A DNA stretch of 64,000 nucleotides from Acidobacteriota bacterium (lineage in GTDB: Bacteria > Acidobacteriota > Vicinamibacteria > Vicinamibacterales > UBA2999). The position numbers and the translations under genes were made by a program. This document shows, piece by piece, positions 32,585 through 40,965 of the stretch (its first letter is position 1; every line of letters starts with the position of its first letter). The notes beneath the pieces were generated by a model. The model was not told the origin of the DNA and did no database searches. It saw only the letters and a program-made list of their open reading frames with translations. The stretch is from assembly GCA_016184455.1 (NCBI GenBank), contig JACPCS010000121.1, forward strand, positions 1-64,000. The letters run 5' to 3'.

Positions 32585-34849
32585 GTGCGCTGTACGAGAC
32601 CAGCGGGGCTGATGACAGCCCTGCTGGTCTTCGCTTCCACCTCCGCCACACTCGCCCAGGAGTCCGTCGCCATTGTCGGCCCGCCGCCGCCGGAGGCGCC
32701 CGAGGTGGTCGCGCGCGACGCCGAGGGACGTGTCACCGTGCGCGCCGTCCGCCTGGCCGAACCGCTGGTGCTCGACGGCCTGCTGCAGGATCCGATCTAT
32801 TCCCAGGTGCGCGCCATCAGCGACTTCATCCAGCAGGAGCCGCACGAAGGCGAAGTGGCGACCGAGCGCACCGAGCTCTGGATTTTCTTCGACGATTCGA
32901 CGCTCTACCTCTCGGTGCGTTGCCTCGACAGCCAGCCGGATCAGGTTATCGCCAACGAGATGCGGCGCGACGGCAACATCTTCCAGAACGACAACGTCCA
33001 GTTCGTCATCGACACCTTCTACGACCGCCGCAGCGGCCTGTCGTTCCAGACCAACGCGCTCGGCGCCCTGCGCGATCAGGAAATCAGCGACGAGCGCACG
33101 ACGAACACCGACTGGAACACCGTCTGGGACGTGAAAGGCGCGCGCACCGAGGACGGATGGAGCGCCGAGCTGGCGATCCCCTTCAAGTCGCTGCGGTACC
33201 GCGCGAGCGGGGCGCAGATCTGGGGCATCAACGTGCAGCGCGTGGTGCGCTGGAAGAACGAGCGGTCGTACCTGTCCGCCGTGCCCGCATCCTACGGCGG
33301 CCGCGGCATCAACAAGCTGTCGTCGGCCGCCACGCTGGTCGGCCTCGAAGTCCCGCCCTCGGGCCGCAACCTCGAAATCAAGCCGTACGCGATCTCCGAC
33401 GTGACGACCAACCGCCTGGTGACGCCCGCGATCTCCAACGACGTGAGCGGTGATGCGGGTGTTGACGTCAAGTACGGGCTCACCCGCGGCCTGACCGCGG
33501 ACTTCACCTACAACACCGACTTCGCGCAGGTGGAGGAAGACGAGCAGCAGGTGAATCTCACGCGCTTCAATCTGTTCTTCCCCGAGAAGCGCGACTTCTT
33601 CCTCGAAGGCCAGGGGATCTTCCAGTTCGGTCCGAGCCGGGAGAGCACGTTCTCCGGCGCGGCGACGACGCTGCTGCCGGTCGTGTTCTTCAGCCGGCAG
33701 ATCGGCCTGAGCGGCGGGAAGAAGGTTCCGATTCTGGCGGGCGGCAGGGTCACGGGGCGTGCCGGGCCGTACGCCATCGGCGCGCTGAACATCCAGACCG
33801 AGGAGGTCGCAACCGCCGGCGCGGCGGCCAGCAACTTTTCCGTCGTCCGCGTGCGCCGCGATTTTCTGCGGCGCAGCGCGGTTGGCTTCATCGGCACGCA
33901 TCGATCGCCCCGCACTTCAGGACACGACTCCAATCAGGTGATCGGCGTCGACTCCGCGCTCGCCTTCTACGAGAACATCACCATCAACAGCTACTACGCC
34001 CGGAGCCGCACGCCGGGACGACACGGCGACGACGCCAGCTATCTGGGACAGTTCCAGTACGCAGGCGACAAGTACGGCCTGAACGTCGAGCACCTCACCG
34101 TGGGCGAGGCGTTCAATCCGGAGATCGGCTTCCTCCGGCGCGAAGCCTTCCGGCGCAGCTACGCCCAGGGCCGTTTCAGCCCACGGCCGCGCTCGAGCGC
34201 GTGGCTCCGGAAGTATTCGATCGAAGGGAGCGTCGACTACATCACCGACCCGGGCGGACGCCTGGAGACACGCGAGCAGCAGGCCTCGTCGCGCGTCGAA
34301 TTCAACAACGGTGCCTTCTGGTGGGCCGACTACACCCGCACCTTTGAGCTGATCTCGAGGCCGTTCGAGATTGCCAAGGGCGTCGTGGTCGCGCCGGGCG
34401 AGTACGAGTTTCAGAACGTCCAGAGCACGTTCTACGTCCCTCCTCAGTGGCGGGCCACCGGCCGGATCAACGGCCTGACCGGCAGCTTTTACGGAGGCAC
34501 GCGCAGCGAGGTCGGCTACGAGGGGCGCGTGGAGGTGACGTCGCAGCTCGCCGTAGAGCCGCGCATCTCGATCAACTGGGTCGACCTGCCGGTCGGCGAA
34601 TTCATCACCCGTCTCCTCGGATCCCGTGTGACCTACGCGGTGAGCCCGCGCGCGGCGCTGAGCGCGCTCATTCAGTACAACTCGAGCAACAGCATTGTCT
34701 CGTCGAACATCCGGTTCCGGTGGGAGTACCGCCCGGGCAGCGACCTCTTCGTCGTCTACTCGGACGGGCACGAGGTGATCGGCCGAAGGCCGGTGACGCT
34801 GCAGAGCCGCGCGTTCGTCGTGAAGATGACGCGGCTGTTCAGATTCTGA
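32585..34849 (+). CDS. DUF5916 outer-membrane protein with CBM9-like N-terminal domain
   Basis: 754 residues from GTG 32585, whose basic leader (RCTRPAG) plus MTALLVFASTSATLAQ forms a signal peptide; ATG 32612 is the alternative. Residues about 50-215 are a carbohydrate-binding family-9-like sandwich (TELWIFFDDSTLYLSVRC, and EDGWSAELAIPFKSLRY). The rest is the DUF5916 barrel, with NLFFPEKRDFFLEGQGIF as its hallmark and a C-terminal phenylalanine (TRLFRF) typical of outer-membrane insertion. The family is thought to be an outer-membrane channel or receptor for carbohydrates. A hairpin closes the gene. Confidence 0.88.
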   Translation: MRCTRPAGLMTALLVFASTSATLAQESVAIVGPPPPEAPEVVARDAEGRVTVRAVRLAEPLVLDGLLQDPIYSQVRAISDFIQQEPHEGEVATERTELWIFFDDSTLYLSVRCLDSQPDQVIANEMRRDGNIFQNDNVQFVIDTFYDRRSGLSFQTNALGALRDQEISDERTTNTDWNTVWDVKGARTEDGWSAELAIPFKSLRYRASGAQIWGINVQRVVRWKNERSYLSAVPASYGGRGINKLSSAATLVGLEVPPSGRNLEIKPYAISDVTTNRLVTPAISNDVSGDAGVDVKYGLTRGLTADFTYNTDFAQVEEDEQQVNLTRFNLFFPEKRDFFLEGQGIFQFGPSRESTFSGAATTLLPVVFFSRQIGLSGGKKVPILAGGRVTGRAGPYAIGALNIQTEEVATAGAAASNFSVVRVRRDFLRRSAVGFIGTHRSPRTSGHDSNQVIGVDSALAFYENITINSYYARSRTPGRHGDDASYLGQFQYAGDKYGLNVEHLTVGEAFNPEIGFLRREAFRRSYAQGRFSPRPRSSAWLRKYSIEGSVDYITDPGGRLETREQQASSRVEFNNGAFWWADYTRTFELISRPFEIAKGVVVAPGEYEFQNVQSTFYVPPQWRATGRINGLTGSFYGGTRSEVGYEGRVEVTSQLAVEPRISINWVDLPVGEFITRLLGSRVTYAVSPRAALSALIQYNSSNSIVSSNIRFRWEYRPGSDLFVVYSDGHEVIGRRPVTLQSRAFVVKMTRLFRF

Positions 34850-34856
34850 CGCTCGC

Positions 34857-34891
34857 GCCGGGTCCGCTGCTCGATGGTCCGCGGGCCCGGC
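34857..34891. terminator. Hairpin between convergent genes
   Basis: GCCGGGTCCGC (34857-34867) pairs with GCGGGCCCGGC (34881-34891) with one mismatch, directly before the stop codon of the minus-strand M20 gene. Probably bidirectional. Confidence 0.6.
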
Positions 34892-36415
34892 CTACATGGT
34901 GAGTACGGCCGCGATCGTCAGGATCCCCGTGAAGAGGTGGCCGAGCCGCAGGTTCTCGTTCTCGGCCGCCTGATTGTTGTCGAAGTTCACCGTCGGCAGG
35001 ACGATCGCCGGAGCGCCCATCGCCTCGATGAACTGCGCCGTGCTGATCCGCTGCCCCATCGTCCGTATCAGCACCGGCGCCTCGCCGAAGGTGCGCGTGA
35101 CCGCCGCGGTGACGAGCTGGGCCTCGGGCGCGAGCGGCGGCGTGCGCCAGGCGTCGCCCGCGCCGCCGCGCACGACGACCTTGGCCAGATGCGCATACTG
35201 GCTTCGCGTCGCATCGTCGGGTTCCGAATGCACGACGTGGTACCCCTGCGCAGCGATGTGGGCCAGGATCTTTTCGACCATCGCCTTCGCGGGCGTCTCC
35301 TTGACCAGCCGGACGTCCAGGAACGCCGTCGCACGGTCGGGAATGACCACCGTCGCGTCGCCGCCGATGACGCCGCTGGCGAGCCCGCGGATGTTCAGGG
35401 CCGGAAGCTGCAACGCCTGCTGGAGCGACAGGTCCTGGCGCTCGGGCGCGGCAATGCCGAGGACCTTCATCAGGGTGGCGGGCTCATCGGGCACCGCGTC
35501 GAGCATCGCCTGCTCCTCGGGGGTCAACGGGCTGACGCCGTCGTAGAAGCCGTTGATGAGCACCTTGCCTTCGTCGTCCTTCATCGACGTCAGCAGCCGC
35601 GCCAGCCGGAGCGCCGGGTTCGGCACCCAGTTGCCATAGTTGCCGCCGCTGACGCCGACCTTCGGCCCGTAGACCGTCAGATCTATCGCGAGCAGCCCAC
35701 GCACGCCGAATGCGATCGTCGGCCGGCCGCTCGGATGGGCGGGCCCCTCGAGCAGGACCATGACGTCGGCGGTCAGCTTGTCGCGAAAGCGCGGGAACGC
35801 CGCGGTCAGGCTCGCGGATCCCACTTCCCCGTCGAAGACGACGCGCACGTTCGAGGACGGCGCCATTCCGGCGGCCTTGAGCGCATCGATCGCCGCCAGC
35901 AGCGCGACGATCGGCGCCTTGTCGTCCGCGGCGGATCGTCCGTAGAGGCGCCAGTTCGGATCGAACTTGCCGATCGAGCGGACGGAGGAAATCTCCCGGC
36001 CGCCCTCCTCGAGCCGGCCCGATCGCAGGACGGCCGTATAGGGATTCGCCTGCCGCCACGCGCGAAGGTCGACCGGCTGTCCGTCGTAGTGCGCCCAGAC
36101 GAGCAGCGTCCGTTTTGCCCCCGGAACGCGCAGCTCGCCCCAGACGAGGGGATTGGCGTCGGTCTCCAGCAGCTCGGTCGTGAAGTTTCTTCGCCGCAGC
36201 ATGTCGCGCAGCAGCTGCGCGTTGCGGCGGATGTTCTCGGTGTCGGAGGCGGTATTGGGGATCGCGATCAGATCGACCAGCTCGGACACAATCGCGCGCT
36301 GGTTCGCGGCGACGTGGCGGTCGACCGCGGCTCGAAGATTCTGGGCTGACGAGGCCGCGCCGGCCGCCACGAAGAGCAGAACGACGAGTCCGGCACGGCG
36401 CGGCTGGGCAATCAT
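34892..36415 (-). CDS. Exported M20 family dipeptidase-like peptidase
   Basis: 507 residues from ATG 36415, with GGGGAGGTG upstream and a signal peptide (RRAGLVVLLFVAAGAASSA). The first metal-site motif WAHYDGQPVD and the bridging-Asp region YGRSAADDKAP are present. The catalytic segment reads FDGEVGSASL, where most relatives have EGEEEIGS, so one conserved glutamate is missing; this could affect activity. The remainder has the M20 lid domain (GNYGNWVPNPALRLARLL). A periplasmic dipeptidase or amide hydrolase role is expected. It is convergent with the DUF5916 gene. Confidence 0.85.
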   Translation of the reverse strand: MIAQPRRAGLVVLLFVAAGAASSAQNLRAAVDRHVAANQRAIVSELVDLIAIPNTASDTENIRRNAQLLRDMLRRRNFTTELLETDANPLVWGELRVPGAKRTLLVWAHYDGQPVDLRAWRQANPYTAVLRSGRLEEGGREISSVRSIGKFDPNWRLYGRSAADDKAPIVALLAAIDALKAAGMAPSSNVRVVFDGEVGSASLTAAFPRFRDKLTADVMVLLEGPAHPSGRPTIAFGVRGLLAIDLTVYGPKVGVSGGNYGNWVPNPALRLARLLTSMKDDEGKVLINGFYDGVSPLTPEEQAMLDAVPDEPATLMKVLGIAAPERQDLSLQQALQLPALNIRGLASGVIGGDATVVIPDRATAFLDVRLVKETPAKAMVEKILAHIAAQGYHVVHSEPDDATRSQYAHLAKVVVRGGAGDAWRTPPLAPEAQLVTAAVTRTFGEAPVLIRTMGQRISTAQFIEAMGAPAIVLPTVNFDNNQAAENENLRLGHLFTGILTIAAVLTM

Positions 36416-36504
36416 GACTGCACCTCCCCGGTGCCAGCGATTATACGCTTTGGTGTAGAGTGTCGCTGCTGAACGCTCTCTCGACATGCTGCGTCGATCG
36501 GATC

Positions 36505-36573
36505 AACCACGAAGGCCACGAAGATCACGAGGGGAGCACATGCTATTCGTGCTCTTCGTGATCTTCGTGGTTC
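36505..36573. repeat. CACGAAGAT inverted repeat overlapping a signal peptide
   Basis: AACCACGAAGG CCACGAAGA TCACGAGG on the left is complementary to TTCGTG CTCTTCGTG ATCTTCGTGGTT on the right. The right arm starts just after the ATG at 36540 and is translated. It is the same unit as at 24957 and 26530. Confidence 0.85.
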
Positions 36574-37565
36574 CTCGAGCGTTCGCGCTCCAGGCCCCCT
36601 ATCCGCCCATCGAGCGCGAGCCCGCCTGCCAGACGCTCACGCCCGTCGCCGCCGGCGGACCGCGGCCCGTCAACCCCGATGTGCTGGTGCTCAGGTTTCT
36701 CGGCGTCGCCAACTACGAGCTCGCGTATCGCGATACCGTGATCCTGCTCGACGCAGGCATCGACCTGCTGTCCTGGTGGGAGCCGAACGGCGTCACGCCG
36801 GAGACGATGACGAAGAAGGTCGACGCCATCCTCATCGGGCACGCCCACGGCGAGCATCTCTGGGACGCGCCATACACTGCCGAGAAGACCGGCGCGCTCG
36901 TCGTGGCCGATCCGATCGCGATGCGCTGGATTCGCGGCACCGGCCGCGTGGCGGAGGCGAAGACGGCGGCGGTGAAGGGGCTCGGCGGCGAGACGTTTCG
37001 CTTCGACGGCTTCACCGTCGAAGCCGTCCTCGGGCACCACAACGTCGTCCCCGACGACTACATGCAGAAAGACCGCGCGGCCGCGGCGGCCGTCACGCTC
37101 AGGGGCGGGCTGACGCCGGCGCAGCAGGCGCACGACCGGCGGCTCGGCGCGATGGTGCCGACCACGCCCGAGGAGCGCACGCGCCTGATCACCGAAGGCA
37201 CGATCGCGTATTTCTTCACCTTCGCGAACGGCTTCACGCTGTTCTACACAGACAGCGCCGGGCCGACCACCGATGCCGAGCGGCGCGTGATGCAGGGCCG
37301 CGCGAAGATCGACGTCGGCCTGATCCCGTACTACGGCGGCGAGCTCGCGATCCCCATCACGATGGAGTACATCCGCCTGTTCAAGCCGGACGTCATGCTG
37401 CCGACGCACCACGACGGCCACCGCAACCGGATGCTCGATATGCCGATCGGGCCGCTCGGCCTCGCCATCCGCGACGAGTTCCCGAAGACGAAGGCGATCG
37501 CGCCGCTCATGGGCACGCCGGTGTGCATCAACACGGCGACCCGAGAGCTGTACCTGGGGAATTGA
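36540..37565 (+). CDS. Exported MBL-fold protein with HAHGEH site
   Basis: 341 residues from ATG 36540, preceded by GAGGGGAG. The signal peptide LFVLFVIFVV is read from the right arm of an inverted repeat. The MBL fold is clear: LRFLGVANYELAY, AILIGHAHGEHLWDA (101-110), VLGHHNV, DSAGPTTD and PTHHDGH near the end. The zinc motif is HAHGEH rather than HxHxDH, so the Asp ligand is replaced by Glu; the next gene has the normal HAHFDH. It heads a three-gene operon with another MBL protein and a propeller. The substrate is unknown. Confidence 0.82.
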   Translation: MLFVLFVIFVVPRAFALQAPYPPIEREPACQTLTPVAAGGPRPVNPDVLVLRFLGVANYELAYRDTVILLDAGIDLLSWWEPNGVTPETMTKKVDAILIGHAHGEHLWDAPYTAEKTGALVVADPIAMRWIRGTGRVAEAKTAAVKGLGGETFRFDGFTVEAVLGHHNVVPDDYMQKDRAAAAAVTLRGGLTPAQQAHDRRLGAMVPTTPEERTRLITEGTIAYFFTFANGFTLFYTDSAGPTTDAERRVMQGRAKIDVGLIPYYGGELAIPITMEYIRLFKPDVMLPTHHDGHRNRMLDMPIGPLGLAIRDEFPKTKAIAPLMGTPVCINTATRELYLGN

Positions 37566-37567
37566 GG

Positions 37568-38659
37568 ATGAAGCGTGATCACGGTCCGGCTGAACCCGGA
37601 CGCTACGTACTCGTCGCGGCTCTCATCGCAACGCTCGGAACGATGCCCGAGGCGCACCCCTCGACTCGCGCTCGGGGTGCCCTGAGCCAAGTCGAAGGGC
37701 AGAACGTCCGCCAGGCGATCCAGCAGGATCCCGCCTGCCAGTCACTCACGCCCGCGGCGGCCGGCGGACCGCTGCCGCGCAACGATGACACGCTCGTCGT
37801 CCGGTGGCTCGGGCACACCAATTACGAGCTCGCCTACCGCGGCAACGTGTTTCTTCTCGACGCGTACTACGAGCGCCTGCCACGCAGCCATCCGATAGGC
37901 CTGGCGCCCGCGGCCATCACGAGGGCGACGGCGATCTTCATCGGGCACGCGCATTTCGATCACATGGCTGATGCGGGCTCCGTCGCCGCGCGCACGGGGG
38001 CGGCCGTGGTCGGCGCGTCGTTCGCCCGCGATGTGCTCTCGAAGGCGGGTGTGCCGGCGCGCCAGTTCATCGCCGTCAAGGGCGGCGAGAGACAGGAGTG
38101 GCCCGGCGTCACCGCCGACGCCGTGCTGGGTCATCACAACGTGATCGCGTCGACAGTGCCGGAGGGCTTCCTCGAACGCCAGCAGGGAGCGCTCCAGGCG
38201 GCCGCACTCCAGACGCCGTTGTCCGAGGCCGAAACGAAACAGGCCGAAGCCGTCCGCGCCCGCGGCAGCCGCGATCCGGGGATTGCGACCGCCGGCGTCG
38301 TCAACTATCTGCTCACCTTCGACGGCCGCTTCCGTGTGCTGTTCGCCGACAGTCCGGGGCCGATTACCGGGGCCGAGCGCGCGATCGCGCAGCAGGTGCC
38401 CGGCGTGGATGTCGCGATGCTGCCGTACGTGAATTTCGAAGCCGGCATTCCCCCGCTCGTCGACCTCGCCACCACGTTCAAGCCGGCGACCGTGTTCCTC
38501 GGTCATCACGACGGCGCGGGGACGATGCTCTGGGCCTCGAACTACCCGGCCGCCTACGCCATCCGGCGCGTCTTGCCGCAGACGCGCACGCTCGACGTGC
38601 TCTACCGTACGCCGGTATGCTTCAACACCACGACCAGAGACATGGTCATTGGCTGGTAA
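37568..38659 (+). CDS. Exported MBL-fold protein with translated repeat insert
   Basis: 363 residues, 3 nt after the previous gene and clearly its paralogue (ACQSLTPAAAGGP, VVRWLGHTNYELAY). The zinc motif IGHAHFDHMADAG is complete, with VLGHHNV and LGHHDGAG later. After the signal peptide (VLVAALIATLGTMPEA) the mature start reads HPSTRARGALSQVEGQ, encoded by a 50-bp repeat (37652-37701). An almost identical copy is translated at the same place in the unrelated gene at 43500. AGGATG supplies the start. The stop is GGCTGGTAA, directly followed by the ribosome site of the next gene. Confidence 0.85.
   Translation: MKRDHGPAEPGRYVLVAALIATLGTMPEAHPSTRARGALSQVEGQNVRQAIQQDPACQSLTPAAAGGPLPRNDDTLVVRWLGHTNYELAYRGNVFLLDAYYERLPRSHPIGLAPAAITRATAIFIGHAHFDHMADAGSVAARTGAAVVGASFARDVLSKAGVPARQFIAVKGGERQEWPGVTADAVLGHHNVIASTVPEGFLERQQGALQAAALQTPLSEAETKQAEAVRARGSRDPGIATAGVVNYLLTFDGRFRVLFADSPGPITGAERAIAQQVPGVDVAMLPYVNFEAGIPPLVDLATTFKPATVFLGHHDGAGTMLWASNYPAAYAIRRVLPQTRTLDVLYRTPVCFNTTTRDMVIGW
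37652..37701. repeat. 50-bp repeat, copy 1, translated in frame
   Basis: Shares 49 of 50 bases with 43566-43615. It contains imperfect palindromes (CCCCTCGACT with AGTCGAAGGG, and GCTCGGGG with CCCTGAGC), and encodes HPSTRARGALSQVEGQ in frame. Confidence 0.85.
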
Positions 38660-38669
38660 GGAGGGAGCT

Positions 38670-39764
38670 GTGACTCGCACACTGACTTGTGCCGTCGTCC
38701 TCACGGGCCTGGTCCTCATCACAGTCGGGACCGACGCGCAGACGCGGAGCCTGCCGACCTTCGACGTCGACAAGGCCTGGCCCAAGGTGCCGCCGAAGTG
38801 GAAGCTCGGCGATCCCTCGAGCTTCGCGATCGATGCGAAGGACAACGTGTGGCTCCTCCACCGGCCGCGCACGCTGCTCAAGCCCGAGGAAGCCAAGATG
38901 GCCGCGCCGCCCGTCATGGTCTTCGATACGGCCGGCAACTTCATCCGCGCCTGGGGCGGCGACGCACAGGGCTATCAATGGCCCGAGCGCGAGCACGGCA
39001 TCCACATCGACCACCAGGGCTACGTCTGGGTGACCGGCAACAACTGCCCTACCAACGGCATCAAGAACCTCCGGCCGGTCGCCGACGACCAGATCGCGAA
39101 GTTCACGCAGGAAGGCAAGTTCGTCCTGCAGATCGGGCGGACGAGCGAGAGCAAGGGGAACGCCGACACGCGCAACGTGCACCGCGCGGCCGATGTGTGG
39201 GTACATCCGGCGACCAACGAGGCATTCGTCGCCGACGGCTACGGCAACCGCCGCGTGATCGTCTTCGATGCGACGAGCGGTGCGTTCACGCGCATGTGGG
39301 GCGCGTTCGGCAGCACGCCGACCGACGAAGACAACTGCATGGTCATGACGCCGAAGACCTTCCCCGCCGGCAAAGGCCCGGCGCAGTTCAACATCGTGCA
39401 CGCCCTGCGCGTCTCGAAGGACGGGATAGTCTACGTCGCGGACCGCGAGAACCGGCGCGTCCAGGTGTTCACGATGCAGGGCAAGTTCGTGAACCAGCTG
39501 ATCAAGACCGACACGGCGTTCGCGCGCAACCTGGCGCTGTCGCACGATCCGGCGCAGCAGTTCCTCTACGTCGGCGACGGGCAGCAGATCACCGTCGTGG
39601 ATCGGAAGTCGCTGACCATTGTCGGCGCCATCAAGCCGGCGGGCCTCGTCGGCGCCGGCCATCAGATCGCCACCGACTCGAAGGGCAATCTTTACATTGC
39701 CGCGACCGGCAGCGGTCTGCAGAAGCTGACGTTCAAGGGGATGACGACGGCGGCGACGCAATAG
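38670..39764 (+). CDS. Exported NHL beta-propeller protein
   Basis: 364 residues from GTG 38670, fixed by AAGGAGGG at 38658-38665. After a signal peptide (LTCAVVLTGLVLITVGTDA) come NHL-type blades: GIHIDHQGYVWVTGN, HPATNEAFVADGYGNRRVIVFD, RVSKDGIVYVADRENRRVQVFT, FLYVGDGQQITVVD and ATDSKGNLYIAATGSGLQKL. It is the last gene of the operon with two MBL proteins, which suggests the propeller and the hydrolases act on related compounds, but no substrate is evident. The hairpin at 39773 follows the stop. Confidence 0.83.
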   Translation: MTRTLTCAVVLTGLVLITVGTDAQTRSLPTFDVDKAWPKVPPKWKLGDPSSFAIDAKDNVWLLHRPRTLLKPEEAKMAAPPVMVFDTAGNFIRAWGGDAQGYQWPEREHGIHIDHQGYVWVTGNNCPTNGIKNLRPVADDQIAKFTQEGKFVLQIGRTSESKGNADTRNVHRAADVWVHPATNEAFVADGYGNRRVIVFDATSGAFTRMWGAFGSTPTDEDNCMVMTPKTFPAGKGPAQFNIVHALRVSKDGIVYVADRENRRVQVFTMQGKFVNQLIKTDTAFARNLALSHDPAQQFLYVGDGQQITVVDRKSLTIVGAIKPAGLVGAGHQIATDSKGNLYIAATGSGLQKLTFKGMTTAATQ

Positions 39765-39772
39765 GTACGTCG

Positions 39773-39809
39773 GGCGGGTCTGCTCAGCGCAGTGCGCGGC
39801 AGGCCCGCC
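39773..39809. terminator. Hairpin between convergent genes
   Basis: GGCGGGTCTGC (39773-39783) pairs with GCAGGCCCGCC (39799-39809) apart from one mismatch. It ends two bases before the stop of the next minus-strand gene. Confidence 0.65.
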
Positions 39810-39810
39810 A

Positions 39811-40287
39811 TCACCCAGAGAAGCCGATCCACCGCCCGCCCCAGCCGACTGTCGACCAGAGCGCGATCGAGGTGAGCGCCACGGCCCGGTTCCACGTGGG
39901 CGAGTAGCGCCCCTCGGGCGCGCCCGCGACCACGCGGCGAAGCGTGAAGGTGAAGAGGACGGCGCCGAGCAGCGCCGTCATCTTCGTCCAGAATGCGAAG
40001 CTGTAGTAGCACTTGATCGCTTCGGACAGAAACAGCGGAATCCCCGACACGATCATCAGGACGAGGCTCGAGACGACCCACGGCTGCATGTCGTGCGCGA
40101 GGCGCGACACGGAATGCGAGCGCAGCGTGAGGCCGAGCAGCCGGAAGTCGACGACGAGGATGGCGCCGCCGATCACGGCGAGACCGATCAGGTGAAACGC
40201 CTCCACGATCGGAAAGAGCCAGAGCGAACCGCGCACGGCTTCGCCGATCGCGCTTGCTTCCAGACGCTCGAAGAGCGGCAATAACAT
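39811..40287 (-). CDS. DUF6644-like integral membrane protein
   Basis: 158 residues with the same layout as the proteins at 1456 and 40290: amphipathic N-terminus, histidine-containing first membrane segment (IVEAFHLIGLAVIGG), VDFRLLGL at about residue 47, and a final segment GWGGRWIGF. The much longer track ORF is an antisense artefact fused upstream; the ATG at 40287 gives the right N-terminus. It lies 2 nt after the stop of its upstream paralogue, so the two form an operon and may form a heteromeric membrane complex (inference). Confidence 0.78.
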   Translation of the reverse strand: MLLPLFERLEASAIGEAVRGSLWLFPIVEAFHLIGLAVIGGAILVVDFRLLGLTLRSHSVSRLAHDMQPWVVSSLVLMIVSGIPLFLSEAIKCYYSFAFWTKMTALLGAVLFTFTLRRVVAGAPEGRYSPTWNRAVALTSIALWSTVGWGGRWIGFSG

Positions 40288-40289
40288 GG

Positions 40290-40856
40290 CTACTGCGCGT
40301 ACGGGTCGATCATCTCTGGCGTGCAGCCGGCCAAGGCGCTGATGAGCGCCGGCTGCCGCTTGCCGCAGTCGAACCAGTTGTACGCAATCATCCGGCCGGA
40401 GAAGACGATCGCCGCCCAGAGCACGAGCGACGTCAGGCCGGCGCGCCGCGCCGGACGCGGCGGCGGCACGAGGGTGTCCCAGACGTCGACGGTGCGAAAC
40501 GTCCGTCTGTGGAAGAGGAACACGTTGAGGCCCGCCAGCACCAGCAGGATCGCCTTCGCCCGGAAGAACACGTTGTGATACGTGCGGAACGGAATCGCGA
40601 AGACCAGCAGCACGCCGCTCACCACCATGACCGCGAAGCCGACCTTCGTCCATGGGAGGAGCCTCCGAATCATGTGCGTGACCGGTACGTCGCGGAAAAT
40701 GATCCCGAGCAGCCGCAGGTCGAGAAGCACGGCGAAGCCGACGAAGAGGCAGAGCGCCCAGACGTGCACGGATTCGACGATGGCGTAGGCGTACTGGGAC
40801 TCGTGGAGCGCGATGCTCCACTCGGTCTCGGCCACCCACTGCATGAACGACGACAT
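40290..40856 (-). CDS. DUF6644-like integral membrane protein
   Basis: 188 residues starting MSSFMQWVAETEWSIALHES, with membrane segments that carry VESVHVWALCLFVGFAVLL, LDLRLLGI and FSGRMIAYNWFDCG. Histidines in the first helix (HES, VHVW) recur in its paralogues. The track ORF extends upstream through a repeat (QNKAQSPKSKAQGPP), which is not protein-like, so ATG 40856 is used. It is the first of a two-gene operon with the gene at 39811. Confidence 0.8.
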   Translation of the reverse strand: MSSFMQWVAETEWSIALHESQYAYAIVESVHVWALCLFVGFAVLLDLRLLGIIFRDVPVTHMIRRLLPWTKVGFAVMVVSGVLLVFAIPFRTYHNVFFRAKAILLVLAGLNVFLFHRRTFRTVDVWDTLVPPPRPARRAGLTSLVLWAAIVFSGRMIAYNWFDCGKRQPALISALAGCTPEMIDPYAQ

Positions 40857-40866
40857 CACCCTTGGT

Positions 40867-40963
40867 GGGCCTTGGGCCTTGGACTTTGGGCTCTGGGCTT
40901 TGTTTTGGAGGCCCTGGGGCTTTGGGCTTCGGCCAAAGCCCGAAGCCTCAAGCCTGAAGCCCG
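40867..40963. repeat. Heptamer inverted repeat, GGGCCTT/AAGCCCG type
   Basis: GGGCCTT GGGCCTT GGACTTT GGGCTCT GGGCTTT continues in 7-nt steps and is answered by CCAAAGC CCGAAGC CTCAAGC CTGAAGC CCGGG. It fills the whole gap between the start of one minus-strand gene and the stop of the next, so any transcript joining them contains it. Confidence 0.85.
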
Positions 40964-40965
40964 GG

